A stretch of 64,000 nucleotides of DNA from Symbiodinium natans. Its lineage: Eukaryota > Sar > Dinophyceae > Suessiales > Symbiodiniaceae. A program made the translations under genes and the position numbers. The stretch is taken from assembly GCA_905221605.1 (NCBI GenBank), contig CAJNDS010002735.1, forward strand, positions 235,523 to 299,522. Direction: 5' to 3'. Each line of letters opens with the position of its first letter. Within the stretch, counting starts at the first letter, position 1. Shown piece by piece: positions 23,681-33,655 of this stretch. The notes under the pieces were generated by a model. It did not search any database. It was not told the DNA's origin and saw only the letters and a list, made by a program, of their open reading frames with translations.

Positions 23681-23802
23681 TGCTCGCAGTGCCAAGGGCT
23701 TTCCGCACTGCATGTCCGGGCGGCCAAAACATCAATTCTATGGAAAGCCGTTTCTCACACGAGTTCGTCGCCAAAAGGGTTGTAACCGGAGCTTTTGGCA
23801 GC

Positions 23803-24672
23803 ATGGCCGACGCCGCGTCGCAGGACTTCATGGGCCGGGTGATCGGCGCCGCTTCCCAAGGTGCCGTGGGCGCCGTGGTTGCCGCGTCCCTGAGCGCGGT
23901 GACGGAGCCTCTTGTGAACAACATGTTGGTGAACCGCGCGACGCTCGGGCAGGCGATCAAGGAGCTGGATCCCAACAAGATCAAGAGCTACCTGAACACC
24001 ACGCTTGCCACCAACTTCATCAAGTTCCCCTTCTTTGAGGCGACCAATATCATCATGCAGGGCGTGGACCTTCCCCCGACAGCACGGGGAGCCGCCTTGG
24101 GGTCGGTCTTCTGCACCATCACCCTGCCGATCACCAACTACCGATTCCGAAAGTCGATGAACCTGCCAGTGACGCCTGGCAACCTCTACCAGGCGTACCC
24201 GCCAACGGTTCTCCGGGACATCATCTACGGCATCGCGCGCAACAAGGTGTCTGCCTTCCTCATCTCCCTGAACCCCACCTTTGCGAACTCTACCATGGGG
24301 CGCGTGGTGAACATGTTCACCACTGTCGTCGCAGCATGCGTGCTGTCGGCTCCCGGCAACGAGCTTCGTGGTTACTGCCTGCAGCCTCCCGACCGCAAGC
24401 AGTCCTTCGCAGACTTCTTCCAGCCCATCAAGTTCATCCGCAGCACCTCCGTCGGTGCCGTGATCATGGGAATCAGCCTGGCGATCGGCAGCCTCGCCAC
24501 GCCGCAGGTGGAGAAGTTCGTGACGAAGCTGAGGGACTACCTCCAGAAGAACCCGGTGAGCTACATCCTGCTCATCCTCTTCTTCGTGCAGCAGATCCTC
24601 CAGATGCGCCGGCAGACAGAGCTCGTGCAGGCCGTGCAGAAGTCAGAGCAGAAGTCCCTGAAAGCCGCATAA
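23803..24672 (+). CDS. Mitochondrial-carrier-like membrane protein, tandem copy 1
   Basis: 289 codons starting M-A-D-A-A-S-Q-D-F. This start is chosen because all three tandem copies share sequence from it and not beyond. The protein is hydrophobic and has a threefold layout. Each third has a Pro-centred motif: T-E-P-L-V-N-N-M, T-L-P-I-T-N-Y-R-F-R-K and S-A-P-G-N-E-L-R-G-Y. The thirds carry G-rich helices and a P-P-T-V-L-R-D-I-I-Y-G-I-A-R-N stretch. Mitochondrial carriers have three repeats with P-x-[DE]-x-x-[KR]; here the acidic residue is lost, so the call is tentative. Length is typical of carriers (about 280-320). The tail K-S-E-Q-K-S-L-K-A-A is unique to this copy. An AG acceptor (TTTTGGCAG) lies directly before CATGG, as expected if mRNA is trans-spliced close to the start. 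Could also be an unrelated multi-pass protein. Confidence 0.85.
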   Translation: MADAASQDFMGRVIGAASQGAVGAVVAASLSAVTEPLVNNMLVNRATLGQAIKELDPNKIKSYLNTTLATNFIKFPFFEATNIIMQGVDLPPTARGAALGSVFCTITLPITNYRFRKSMNLPVTPGNLYQAYPPTVLRDIIYGIARNKVSAFLISLNPTFANSTMGRVVNMFTTVVAACVLSAPGNELRGYCLQPPDRKQSFADFFQPIKFIRSTSVGAVIMGISLAIGSLATPQVEKFVTKLRDYLQKNPVSYILLILFFVQQILQMRRQTELVQAVQKSEQKSLKAA

Positions 24673-25124
24673 GCTCGGCTGGGAGTAGCTTTCTCTTTTC
24701 GCACTTTGCAGGTGGCCTTCGCAACTTGTTACTTGTAGTGAGAGCGGTGCCTTAGCACTTTGCAAGAGCAGTCGCAGAGACTCAGAAGGACGGATGCTAG
24801 TTGCTACTATCATGAAGGCATTCTGTAGATCGCAATACTTTGAGCATCATGTTGAGAGATCACTGCGGGAGTTTCGTTTCCACAATGTCTTCATGCCCAG
24901 AAGGCGAACGGAGTTTGGCCAGCAGGAAGCTGCTGAAACAGCTCCGGAAAAAGAGGTTGCAAGTCGCAGCATCTCCAGCCCCTTGCTGCCTTCGAAGTGG
25001 GCGAACTGTCATGTCACCGATGTCTCTCATCCCGTTGGGTGGATTGCCACGGCACATCCTACTTGCAGCCGTAAGGGTCCTCAAAGAAGTGTCGCCAGCA
25101 TTTAAGAGCCATTCGTTTGGCAGC
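24673..25124. other. Spacer between copies 1 and 2
   Basis: About 450 bases with no detectable similarity to the next spacer or to the sequence upstream of copy 1. An open frame upstream of copy 2 reads in frame into it from 24,840, but nothing comparable precedes the other copies, so it is probably untranslated or an unshared exon. Confidence 0.6.
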
Positions 25125-26009
25125 ATGGCCGACGCCGCGTCGCAGGACTTCATGGGCCGGGTGATCGGCGCCGCTTCCCAAGGTGCCGTGGGCGCCGTGG
25201 TTGCCGCGTCCCTGAGCGCGGTGACGGAGCCTCTGGTGAACAACATGTTGGTGAACCGCGCGACGCTCGGGCAGGCGATCAAGGAGCTGGATCCCAACAA
25301 GATCAAGAGCTACCTGAACACCACGCTTGCCACCAACTTCATCAAGTTCCCCTTCTTTGAGGCGACCAATATCATCATGCAGGGCGTGGACCTTCCCCCG
25401 ACAGCACGGGGAGCCGCCTTGGGGTCGGTCTTCTGCACCATCACCCTGCCGATCACCAACTACCGATTCCGAAAGTCGATGAACCTGCCAGTGACGCCTG
25501 GCAACCTCTACCAGGCGTACCCGCCAACGGTTCTCCGGGACATCATCTACGGCATCGCGCGCAACAAGGTGTCTGCCTTCCTCATCTCCCTGAACCCCAC
25601 CTTTGCGAACTCTACCATGGGGCGCGTGGTGAACATGTTCACCACTGTCGTCGCAGCATGCGTGCTGTCGGCTCCCGGCAACGAGCTTCGTGGTTACTGC
25701 CTGCAGCCTCCCGACCGCAAGCAGTCCTTCGCAGACTTCTTCCAGCCCATCAAGTTCATCCGCAGCACCTCCGTCGGTGCCGTGATCATGGGAATCAGCC
25801 TGGCGATCGGCAGCCTCGCCACGCCGCAGGTGGAGAAGTTCGTGACGAAGCTGAGGGACTACCTCCAGAAGAACCCGGTGAGCTACATCCTGCTCATCCT
25901 CTTCTTCGTGCAGCAGATCCTCCAGATGCGCCGGCAGACAGAGCTCGTGCAGGCCATCGAGGGCCCCCAGAAGTCGGCTATCTCGCCCGATGCCAAGGCG
26001 AAGGCCTAG
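25125..26009 (+). CDS. Mitochondrial-carrier-like membrane protein, tandem copy 2
   Basis: 294 codons. Compared by eye with copy 1, the only coding difference before the tail is a silent change at 25,235 (CTG against CTT at 23,913). The C-terminal tail differs completely (A-I-E-G-P-Q-K-S-A-I-S-P-D-A-K-A-K-A). Identity stops abruptly just after the codons for L-V-Q-A. Upstream, TTTGGCAGCATGG is shared with copy 1 and then similarity is lost. All three copies should have the same transport or membrane role; the variable tail faces outward from the last helix and might tune targeting or turnover, which is speculation. Confidence 0.85.
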   Translation: MADAASQDFMGRVIGAASQGAVGAVVAASLSAVTEPLVNNMLVNRATLGQAIKELDPNKIKSYLNTTLATNFIKFPFFEATNIIMQGVDLPPTARGAALGSVFCTITLPITNYRFRKSMNLPVTPGNLYQAYPPTVLRDIIYGIARNKVSAFLISLNPTFANSTMGRVVNMFTTVVAACVLSAPGNELRGYCLQPPDRKQSFADFFQPIKFIRSTSVGAVIMGISLAIGSLATPQVEKFVTKLRDYLQKNPVSYILLILFFVQQILQMRRQTELVQAIEGPQKSAISPDAKAKA

Positions 26010-26421
26010 GCATGGCGACCTTTTGTGTTACTTTTGCCTCAGGCATCTTCAGGTCTGACTCGGTCTGACCTGTTTCCCCCGTGTTGTTTCGAAGTTTCAC
26101 ATCTGGAGACTGGACTGCAGCTCTTGCTGCTGAAACGGCTCCTGGGAAGAAAGGAGCTCAGAACTTGGTCATGGTACCCTGTCGCCGCCAAAGCCTTCCA
26201 TCTCCCCAGTAGCTCACAAGCTCTCAGCAGCTGCGTGCTCCATGATGGTCGATGACTAAATCGTCACCCAGAAATATCTGGATAGCTGCTTACACCATGG
26301 CAACACTTCGTGTCCAGAGTTTGTGAAATTGAATGGAGTACACATGGCTTCCGTAGCTTTTGTTCAGTTCACCTGGGCCCAGACATTGACCCGACTCGCT
26401 TTCTTCGCGTGATTAGGAAGC
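26010..26421. other. Spacer between copies 2 and 3
   Basis: About 410 bases unlike the first spacer. Contains CCGTAGCTTTTG at 26,351-26,362, which resembles the dinoflagellate spliced leader with two bases missing. The splice acceptor before copy 3 appears to be ATTAGGAAG directly upstream of CATGG. Confidence 0.5.
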
Positions 26422-27276
26422 ATGGCCGACGCCGCGTCGCAGGACTTCATGGGCCGGGTGATCGGCGCCGCTTCCCAAGGTGCCGTGGGCGCCGTGGTTG
26501 CCGCGTCCCTGAGCGCGGTGACGGAGCCTCTGGTGAACAACATGTTGGTGAACCGCGCGACGCTCGGGCAGGCGATCAAGGAGCTGGATCCCAACAAGAT
26601 CAAGAGCTACCTGAACACCACGCTTGCCACCAACTTCATCAAGTTCCCCTTCTTTGAGGCGACCAATATCATCATGCAGGGCGTGGACCTTCCCCCGACA
26701 GCACGGGGAGCCGCCTTGGGGTCGGTCTTCTGCACCATCACCCTGCCGATCACCAACTACCGATTCCGAAAGTCGATGAACCTGCCAGTGACGCCTGGCA
26801 ACCTCTACCAGGCGTACCCGCCAACGGTTCTCCGGGACATCATCTACGGCATCGCGCGCAACAAGGTGTCTGCCTTCCTCATCTCCCTGAACCCCACCTT
26901 TGCGAACTCTACCATGGGGCGCGTGGTGAACATGTTCACCACTGTCGTCGCAGCATGCGTGCTGTCGGCTCCCGGCAACGAGCTTCGTGGTTACTGCCTG
27001 CAGCCTCCCGACCGCAAGCAGTCCTTCGCAGACTTCTTCCAGCCCATCAAGTTCATCCGCAGCACCTCCGTCGGTGCCGTGATCATGGGAATCAGCCTGG
27101 CGATCGGCAGCCTCGCCACGCCGCAGGTGGAGAAGTTCGTGACGAAGCTGAGGGACTACCTCCAGAAGAACCCGGTGAGCTACATCCTGCTCATCCTCTT
27201 CTTCGTGCAGCAGATCCTCCAGATGCGCCGGCAGACAGAGCTCGTGCAGGCCGTGCAGAATGGCAGCACCAAGTGA
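26422..27276 (+). CDS. Mitochondrial-carrier-like membrane protein, tandem copy 3
   Basis: 284 codons, shortest of the three. The body matches copies 1 and 2 at the DNA level as far as I can read, sharing CTG at 26,532 with copy 2. The tail is only V-Q-N-G-S-T-K. The sequence just upstream (GTGATTAGGAAG) is not related to that of the other copies, so the shared block begins at GCATGG. The 3' flank is also unrelated. The array appears to end here: no fourth copy is found in the next several kb. Confidence 0.85.
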   Translation: MADAASQDFMGRVIGAASQGAVGAVVAASLSAVTEPLVNNMLVNRATLGQAIKELDPNKIKSYLNTTLATNFIKFPFFEATNIIMQGVDLPPTARGAALGSVFCTITLPITNYRFRKSMNLPVTPGNLYQAYPPTVLRDIIYGIARNKVSAFLISLNPTFANSTMGRVVNMFTTVVAACVLSAPGNELRGYCLQPPDRKQSFADFFQPIKFIRSTSVGAVIMGISLAIGSLATPQVEKFVTKLRDYLQKNPVSYILLILFFVQQILQMRRQTELVQAVQNGSTK

Positions 27277-28507
27277 GCCAGGTGCCAGGGCTTCACTTTT
27301 GCTTTTCGCTTGCCATCCTTGTCAGCTGTTTGTACACACGTGTTCCGATTTGCTGAGTCTGCCAATCCGTGCAGCCACCTGTGCACTCAGGAGATCGATG
27401 CCCCTTCTTCACGCTCAGTGACCTAGTTCCTGGACGTGTGGATTCAATAGCCGTTCCAAAAAAAAAAGAACTTGTTTAACGTTCCCAAGTCTGGCTGACT
27501 CGGTCTGGCAAGCCCAGCAGGGACATGTTCAAGCGCAGTGCTGCATGTCGCCATCTAATCGATCAGCCCATTTGGAGTGTTGGCCGGCAGGTTGAGATGC
27601 TGCTGAAACGCCTCCGGGTGGGAAAAGACCTGTGCAGTTCTTTGCTGAAGTAGTCGAAGTTGATGACTCTCGGTCAATGAGCTCAACACTGAACACAGCG
27701 TTGTATGCAGACTCCTCAAGTCATGGCCCTTATCGGCTGGGTCTTCCAATCTGGAAGCCCATCAGTTACTTGCATCCGACGGATGCATACCATTTCAGAC
27801 CGTAGTCCTGAACGACGTCAACGTGTGCCAGTGGGCACCCCGAAGCCTTTCACTTCACCCGGCACAGCCCGGCACTCCTGCTCGTACACAGAAGCCCCAA
27901 TGCTTCTGACTTTCGGAGCCTGGCATGGCGGCGCCCGCGATGCCGGCGAAGACTTCGGAGCCTGGCTTGGGCTCGAGGACGGTCGTGCATGCGGTGTGAT
28001 CAGCTTTTACGAAGAAACGGGCAATTCGAGACCTGTCCCCTGTAGTCAACACAGCTTACAGCTTGTGGAGCATGCTTTTGTAGCATCGAGCAGCAGGCCG
28101 CGGGCACAGCAGCCTCGGAGACTCCGGCGGTCGTTGGGCTTGCCCCGAACCTTCTTGGCCGAGGCAGCTAGACATAGTGCAGGAACTCGGCCTGGTGAGC
28201 TTGTCAGACTTCTCTGCGCCGCTTCTTGCAAGATGCAGCTGAAGGCCTCAGTGCTGGGGCTTCAGGGCCTGGCCTTACGTCGCTTCCTCCGCGCCTCCCA
28301 GCGTCGCCCGCGGCGGAGCCGCTTTGGCCATCTCAAACCCATTTTTCATGCTCGTAGGGCTGTCGAGTCTGTCGATTCCGTCGACATCTGTAGGGTTGGA
28401 CGGGGGCAGCGTCGGCATTCCCCATGGGCATCGCAGAAGCTAAGGTTTCCGCATCAACGGCTGCCGTTTCGATCGCACGAATGGCCAGGCGAAACAAGTA
28501 GCTGCGC
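27277..28507. other. Between carrier array and methyltransferase gene; no confident gene
   Basis: A + strand frame at about 27,740-27,890 (H-Q-L-L-A-S-D-G-C-I-P-F-Q-T-V-V-L-N-D-V) could be an exon, possibly 5' part of the downstream methyltransferase, but is not recognised. GC-rich frames at 27,900-28,500 overlap on both strands and are not informative. Confidence 0.3.
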
Positions 28508-31265
28508 ATGGATGCGCAGGGAGGTACAAGGGAGGTGCAGGGAGGCGCAGGGAGGCGTAGCAAGTGCACCCAGGAGTTGCTGAGACGTCTCCGGAGCGAC
28601 GGCCTTCGACCCAGTCCTGCACCTTGGTGCAGCGATGGCTTTGTGCTCGAAGAGGACAGGCCCCCGACTCTGAGCGTGCCATCTAGGAAGCATGTGAGCT
28701 CGCCAGGATGCGGGGCTGAGCCGTTCCCGAGATGCTCTCTCTGGCGGCGTTTATCTGCAGGCAGGGATCAACCGGGAACCGGAGAATGTGCGACTCTGCG
28801 CGATTCCGAGATGCTCCTGCAGGAGCTCGCCTCCATGCTGCCAGTGGAGGCAGGGCGCTTAGTGTTTAACAAAGTCGATCCGGTCCTTCGGACTGCGTTT
28901 TGAGGGAAGGCAGGTCTTTGGGCTAGGTCTTTGGGCTCATGCTGCAGACCAGTCTGGCCGTTGTTCAGCCTTCTTCTTTCACCTGCTCACAGCCAGAAGC
29001 AGTCGAATTCTGGTCATGAGAGCAAGACGTGGCATACTAGGGGCCACATTGTGTCATGCCATCTTGCCGCAACGGATCCCCAGCGCAGGTGCTGGCAGCC
29101 CACCTGCCTCCTGGCGACCTGCGCTGCGCGGACATCTGCGCTGCCCCGGGCTCGAAGGCCCGCCGCGGCGATTTTGCGGCCATTTGGGCATTTGTCACCT
29201 GTTGGTGAAGCCGCAAGCAGCCTTTAAGGAAGTGCAAGGAATCGCAAGCAGACCTCGTTCACAAGATGAACGCGCCGTTTGCAAAAGCTCAAGAATGCCG
29301 CAGTTCAAACACGACCTAGGAATCCGAAGGGCGGATGCCGAGAGACCGAGGAATCCCAAACTCGTGGCATACTTTCAGGCGTCCGAATGTAACTTGTGGA
29401 TTTAGCTGGTGTGGCGAGTATTTGATCAGCAACTGCTCGATCTCTGCCTTTGTCCCGTTGGGGCTTTGCTCTCCCCTTTTTGAATCTATGCTCTCTATAT
29501 CTCTCTATCTTTCTCGAAGCTTTCTTGTGATGTGACCTCGGTGGTGGAGATGCGAGAGGAGCTTCACGCGGAATGAGCTCACCTCAAAAGGGCTTTCAAC
29601 AAATTTGATGGAGACTCAAAGTCCCGCTGTTTCGGCTAACCGGCTGCCTTTGTGGCAGGCAACGCAACTTCTGCTTCACCTCAGAGGTTCCGAGCATGTG
29701 GGGGCTAGCAGGGACCTGCTGTTGCCAGGGTGCTCGCAGTGCTCGAACTCCCTGCGGCTCGGTTGCCGTCATCGCACCAACAAGCAGTCAGTTCGCGGAA
29801 GTTCTCGGAAGAACTTCGAAGAAGTCTGCCAGGAAGGAGCTCCCGCTGTGTGCTGGTGGCCAACGAGTTGCAGTCACAGCGCCTCGACATCTTGCGCTGC
29901 AACGTGGTTCGGCCTTTTGGCTTGAGTGGCCTGAAAAACCTCATGCACTTACCGTTGCAGATCATGGCTGCAATAATTGTCCTGGGACATCACAATGATC
30001 TCAGAGCAGACCTGGGCCTGACGACCTTAACATCCTTGCCGGTAGCCTCTCCGGGCCTTTCCGACCTATCCAAAGCCTGCGCCTCAAACCAGGAAGATCG
30101 AGCCCATGCCAGCTCAGGTCAGGTGTCGCCGAGGATTGCCTGCTGCTGCAGGACTCTGATGGACCTGCGACAGTCGCTAGCTGGGGGTAGTTGCACGTAG
30201 ATGCGTTTCGAGGCAGCTAGATGATGTCGTGGAGTGTTGGCAAGCAGTGCAACGCAGCGATTTTGCAAGGAGCCGGGGCAGCTTCTTGGGGATTTGGCGC
30301 CTGGCTGCTTTGACGCCGTGCTCCTGGATGCCCCTTGCAGTGCCGAAGGAAACCTTCGACGGCATCCCGAGGTGCAACAACGGGGGAAAGAAGGAACATT
30401 AAGATTGGAACATTTCATGCCTGGCGTTCTTGTATATGGGAAGCCGACGGCCAGCGTTGTCTTGAGGTTTTGGGCCGCATCCAGTCCGAGGACTACCACC
30501 AGAGTGTACTGGCGAACGCGGAAGTTCAGCATGCGCTCCTCCAGAGCGCGTGGAAGTTATTGCGTCCAGTCCTTAGAGTGGCCAGATGCAAGCCAGTAAT
30601 GAGGTAGCATCTGACTGCTGGTATTGCCAACTGCCTTCTCAGGTCCTGGAGGCATGCTGGTGTACTCAACCTGCACCCTGAACTCGCAGGAGCCTAGCAA
30701 CGAGCACTGTGAATCTGCGCATGGTGCCTCCCTGCCGTGAGAAGCACTGGGGTGGCTCTCTGTTTTGTTGTTGTAAAGAGTCATGCTGCGGGGTTCGCAC
30801 ATTGGTAGCTGGCCTTTCACAGAAACAAGCCTTCCCTCAAAATGGGCTTTCGGGCTGGACCCTGAGATGCTGTGGTGTCAGGAGAACGAGTCTCCTTGCC
30901 AGCGGCTGCTGCAGGAGTTCCCCTCGGCGGAGGTTGTGCATCTCAGGCAGCCCACGGCAGCCTCAATGCATCGCTCCTTCACTTGCTGGGAGGGCAGCAC
31001 CCTGTTGGAAGCTGACCCCAGCGCCCCTGCGTCGACGAAGCAGTCTGCGAGGCAGCTCGGCCTGGATGCGACGGAGGACGGCTTCCTACGCCTCTGGCCG
31101 CACAGCTTTGACACGCACGGTCGCCTGTCTGAATACATCTTGAACTCCTGGCGATCGAGCTCCTTTCCTCAGTGTTGCGCGGTTTTGCAAGGCTTCTTCG
31201 TGGCTTGCTTCCGGAAGAGTCCGGAGCCAGGCAGGGCAACGGAGAAAGGAAATGCCCAAACTTGA
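28508..31265 (+). CDS. RsmF/NSUN-type RNA m5C methyltransferase (multi-exon)
   Basis: Consecutive + strand segments follow the order of the RsmF family, SAM-dependent enzymes that methylate C5 of cytosine in rRNA. 28,563-28,849: L-R-S-D-G-L-x(5)-P-W-C-S-D-G-F-V-L-E-E, then L-L-Q-E-L-A-S-M-L-P-V-E. 29,089-29,163: H-L-P-P-G-D-L-R-C-A-D-I-C-A-A-P-G-S-K-A, the SAM-binding motif I. 29,830-29,952: V-L-V-A-N-E-L-Q-S-Q-R-L-D-I-L. 30,257-30,390: F-D-A-V-L-L-D-A-P-C-S-A-E-G with the motif IV cysteine. 30,455-30,569: H-A-L-L-Q-S-A-W-K-L-L-R-P. 30,642-30,710: G-G-M-L-V-Y-S-T-C-T-L-N with the catalytic motif VI cysteine. 30,783-31,119: includes D-G-F-L-R-L-W-P-H-S-F-D-T-H. 31,192-31,265: F-F-V-A-C-F-R-K, then stop. 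The last intron (31,120-31,191) is a clean GT-AG that joins D-T-H-G-F-F; intron 28,850-29,088 fits GC-AG. The N-terminus and possible organelle targeting peptide are not identified. Likely plastid or mitochondrial rRNA target, by inference. Confidence 0.85.
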
Positions 31266-32202
31266 CACCTCAGAGAGAGAGACGGATGAACTCACAACGA
31301 GTGGAAGGATTTGCATGATTCCGCATGGAAGCTTCTCGAAGAGTTGTCATGCTGCGATGGCAGGCATCTCATGCAGCTCCCACAGTTGTCCGCCTTTGGT
31401 CGAGTGGCTCCATCCGACAAGAGATGAAGAGATCCAGCGCATCTCGTACAATGGAGGTTGCTTTTCTATTTGTTTCGTTGTTTTCTGAGTCCTGGAGCTG
31501 CAGGGAACAGGGGAATAGGCTGCTTGAGAGGAGCAGGGACGGTAGCTGTAGGGTCCTGGGCCTAGGCATTCGCCAAGAAGCTGAATTGGGCGCCGGTGCC
31601 ACTTGCCATGCCCAGAGAGAGGTACGGATGTTCTACGTTTCTGACACAAGCTTCCACGTCGTGGTGCAGAGAGGGCACAATGTAACGCATATGTTTTGCC
31701 GATGTCTGTTGATGTCAGTTGCTTTCCGCATGTGACGCAGCAATCGTAGCATCATACTTATGGCTTCTAAGGAGTGCTCTGCCATGCCTCCCGGAAGCAA
31801 GAGAATAGTTGCGCTTGCATCTAGACGTCGCACAGCATGAGGCAGCATGTTGCCCCAACCTAGATGGGACCAGCCCGAGCGCATGATCGTCAGCAAGGAC
31901 GGCGTCTCAGCGGCAACCGGAGTTTGGTGCCCATCGAGGCAGCGCGGCCTTGAGCCTTGGCAGGAGCGGCCTTCCTGCTTCCCTGCCACCAGCTGCTCAC
32001 GGGCTTAGAAGCTCTGTTGGGGTCTGAGTTGAATGCGGACACCTTGAGCTCCTCAGTCCCCCCAGGGCAATTTTCCCAGGCTCCTTCGCTGCCCACGCCC
32101 GGGGCTCTGCCTGAACGGGCCCGGCCGCAACGCGGAGCTGCGGCTGGCCACGACCCCGCCGCATCGCTTGGACACCGAGGCCCGGCCCCTCGACAGAACA
32201 CG
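31266..32202. other. 3' flank of the methyltransferase gene; no gene seen
   Basis: Includes an open region around 31,300-31,730 with Ser-rich frames on both strands and a GC-rich stretch to 32,200. No recognised motif. Confidence 0.4.
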
Positions 32203-32290
32203 ACTTCTCTCTCTCTCTCTCTCTCTGTGTCTCTCTCTCTGAGAAAAGAGAGGAAAGCAAGAGAGAGAGAGAGAGAGAGAGAGTCCCCTC
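32203..32290. repeat. (TC)n followed by (GA)n, self-complementary
   Basis: A TC-dinucleotide run (about 32,208-32,240) is followed after GAGAAAAGAGAGGAAAGC by a GA run (about 32,260-32,281). The two arms are complementary and could form a hairpin of about 20 bp; each arm is also a polypurine/polypyrimidine mirror. Confidence 0.85.
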
Positions 32291-32379
32291 ATTTGGGGGG
32301 GGGGGTGGGCGATGGAAGGAAGGAATGAAGAGGCAGGGGGCTTCGGCTCTAATTCGCCAAGAAAGAAACAGAAGGAAGG

Positions 32380-32424
32380 CAAGCAGGCAGGGAGGGGAGG
32401 GAGGGAGGGAGGGAGGGAGGGAGG
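32380..32424. repeat. (GGGA)n microsatellite
   Basis: Tetranucleotide GGGA repeats, about ten units, 90 bases downstream of the TC/GA pair. The region is purine-rich on the + strand. Confidence 0.85.
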
Positions 32425-32948
32425 GCGGGCGGGTAAATGAAGAACATAAAACAAAGAGAGAATCCGAAGTACCTGCAGAAACGAAACAAGAAGCAATGAA
32501 GAAAGAACGCATTGGGTGGCCGTGGGGCTGGTTGGTCTGGCAGTGAGATGGAGTTCCTCGCTGTCTGTCGCAGCCTGGTGCGTTGCTGGCAGGGGGTCAG
32601 AGCCAAGGAGTGCGAAGAATGATGAGACGTTTAAGTTCTCGACTGCCCAAAGGAGTGGGCAGCGCTCAATGCCTCGCAGGGAGGAGGCGCGGACTGTGAG
32701 AGGCGCCGTGACTTTTCGGCGCGGTGCCGTGTGCGAAGGCCTTGGAGCCCTCGGGGCATTGATGGACATTCACGCTGCCAAAGGACCGGAGCTTTGCCTG
32801 CCTCACCAAACTCACTGGAGTTGTTTGCCAGGGGACGTGCGCGGAGCAGAAGCAGTTTTCCTAGACATCAGGCACTTTCAAGAGTGATCGGCGAGTTGCA
32901 TCAGGTGAGGGTTGCATTTGAAGAGAGTCTCGCTGCAGGCAGCAGCAG
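32425..32948. other. Upstream of the PPR gene; no assigned exon
   Basis: A + strand frame at 32,516-32,887 has coding-like composition (R-S-A-K-N-D-E-T-F-K-F-S-T-A-Q-R) and might be a 5' exon of the PPR gene. A frame at 32,830-32,940 with R-V-I-G-E-L-H-Q-V-R-V-A-F-E-E-S-L-A-A is also exon-like. Neither contains a clear PPR motif. Confidence 0.35.
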
Positions 32949-33623
32949 CTGAAGCCCGACTTGATTTCTTACAACACGTTGCTCAAGGTTGCTGAGAATG
33001 ACTTGCATCCTCCCATTTTATTTGCACTGGTGCGCCAAGCAGGCCTATGCAACCGCCAGAGACTGCGAGGGGGCTCTTCGCATCCTGGAATCTCTGCGGC
33101 GAGCAGCAGTGCTACCAGATATCACCAGCATGTCCACAGCCATGCAGGCTCCTATCTCCGAAGAGTCCATAGAAGTGGCCATGAAGCCATGCCAAGCTTT
33201 TGTAACCAGCACGCGCGTCTTATGCGGGAAGGCTTCAGTGGCACCTGGCAAAAGTGCGCTGGCCGAGAGCCTCTTCGCGAAGCTTCGCGGGCTGCCCAGA
33301 GCTTGTCAGAGAGGGTGCGCATGGGTGTATGGTCCGTGTACACTCTTCGAACAGATGCGAATAGCCGAATGCTGCTTGCTGGCACCCATGTCTTGGAACG
33401 TACTAGTGCACGATGTGCTAGGACAGCGTACGGTACAACCTACGTTTTTTCCGGATGAGTGAACGAACGAATCATGGAATGAGTGCCAGTCCACCAGTAC
33501 GAAAGGAGTACATGCAGAAGAAGAAGAAGAAGAGGAGAAAAGAAGAAGAAGAAAAAGAAGAAGAAGAAGAAGAAGAGAGAAGAAGAAGAAGAAGAAGAAG
33601 AAGAAGAAGAAGAAGAAGAAGAA

Positions 33624-33655
<32 letters not shown>

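Noticed and set aside
24840-25124. N-terminal extension of carrier-like copy 2
   Set aside because: The open frame continues upstream but nothing similar precedes copies 1 and 3, and shared sequence starts at the common ATG.
24336-27356. Arg/Ala/Pro-rich second-frame open frames repeated in the three carrier-like copies
   Set aside because: Shadow frames of the real coding frame; their repetition only reflects DNA identity of the copies.
29905-29926. Relict spliced leader (CCTTTTGGCTTGAG)
   Set aside because: It lies inside the methyltransferase exon and is explained as coding sequence for P-F-G-L-S.
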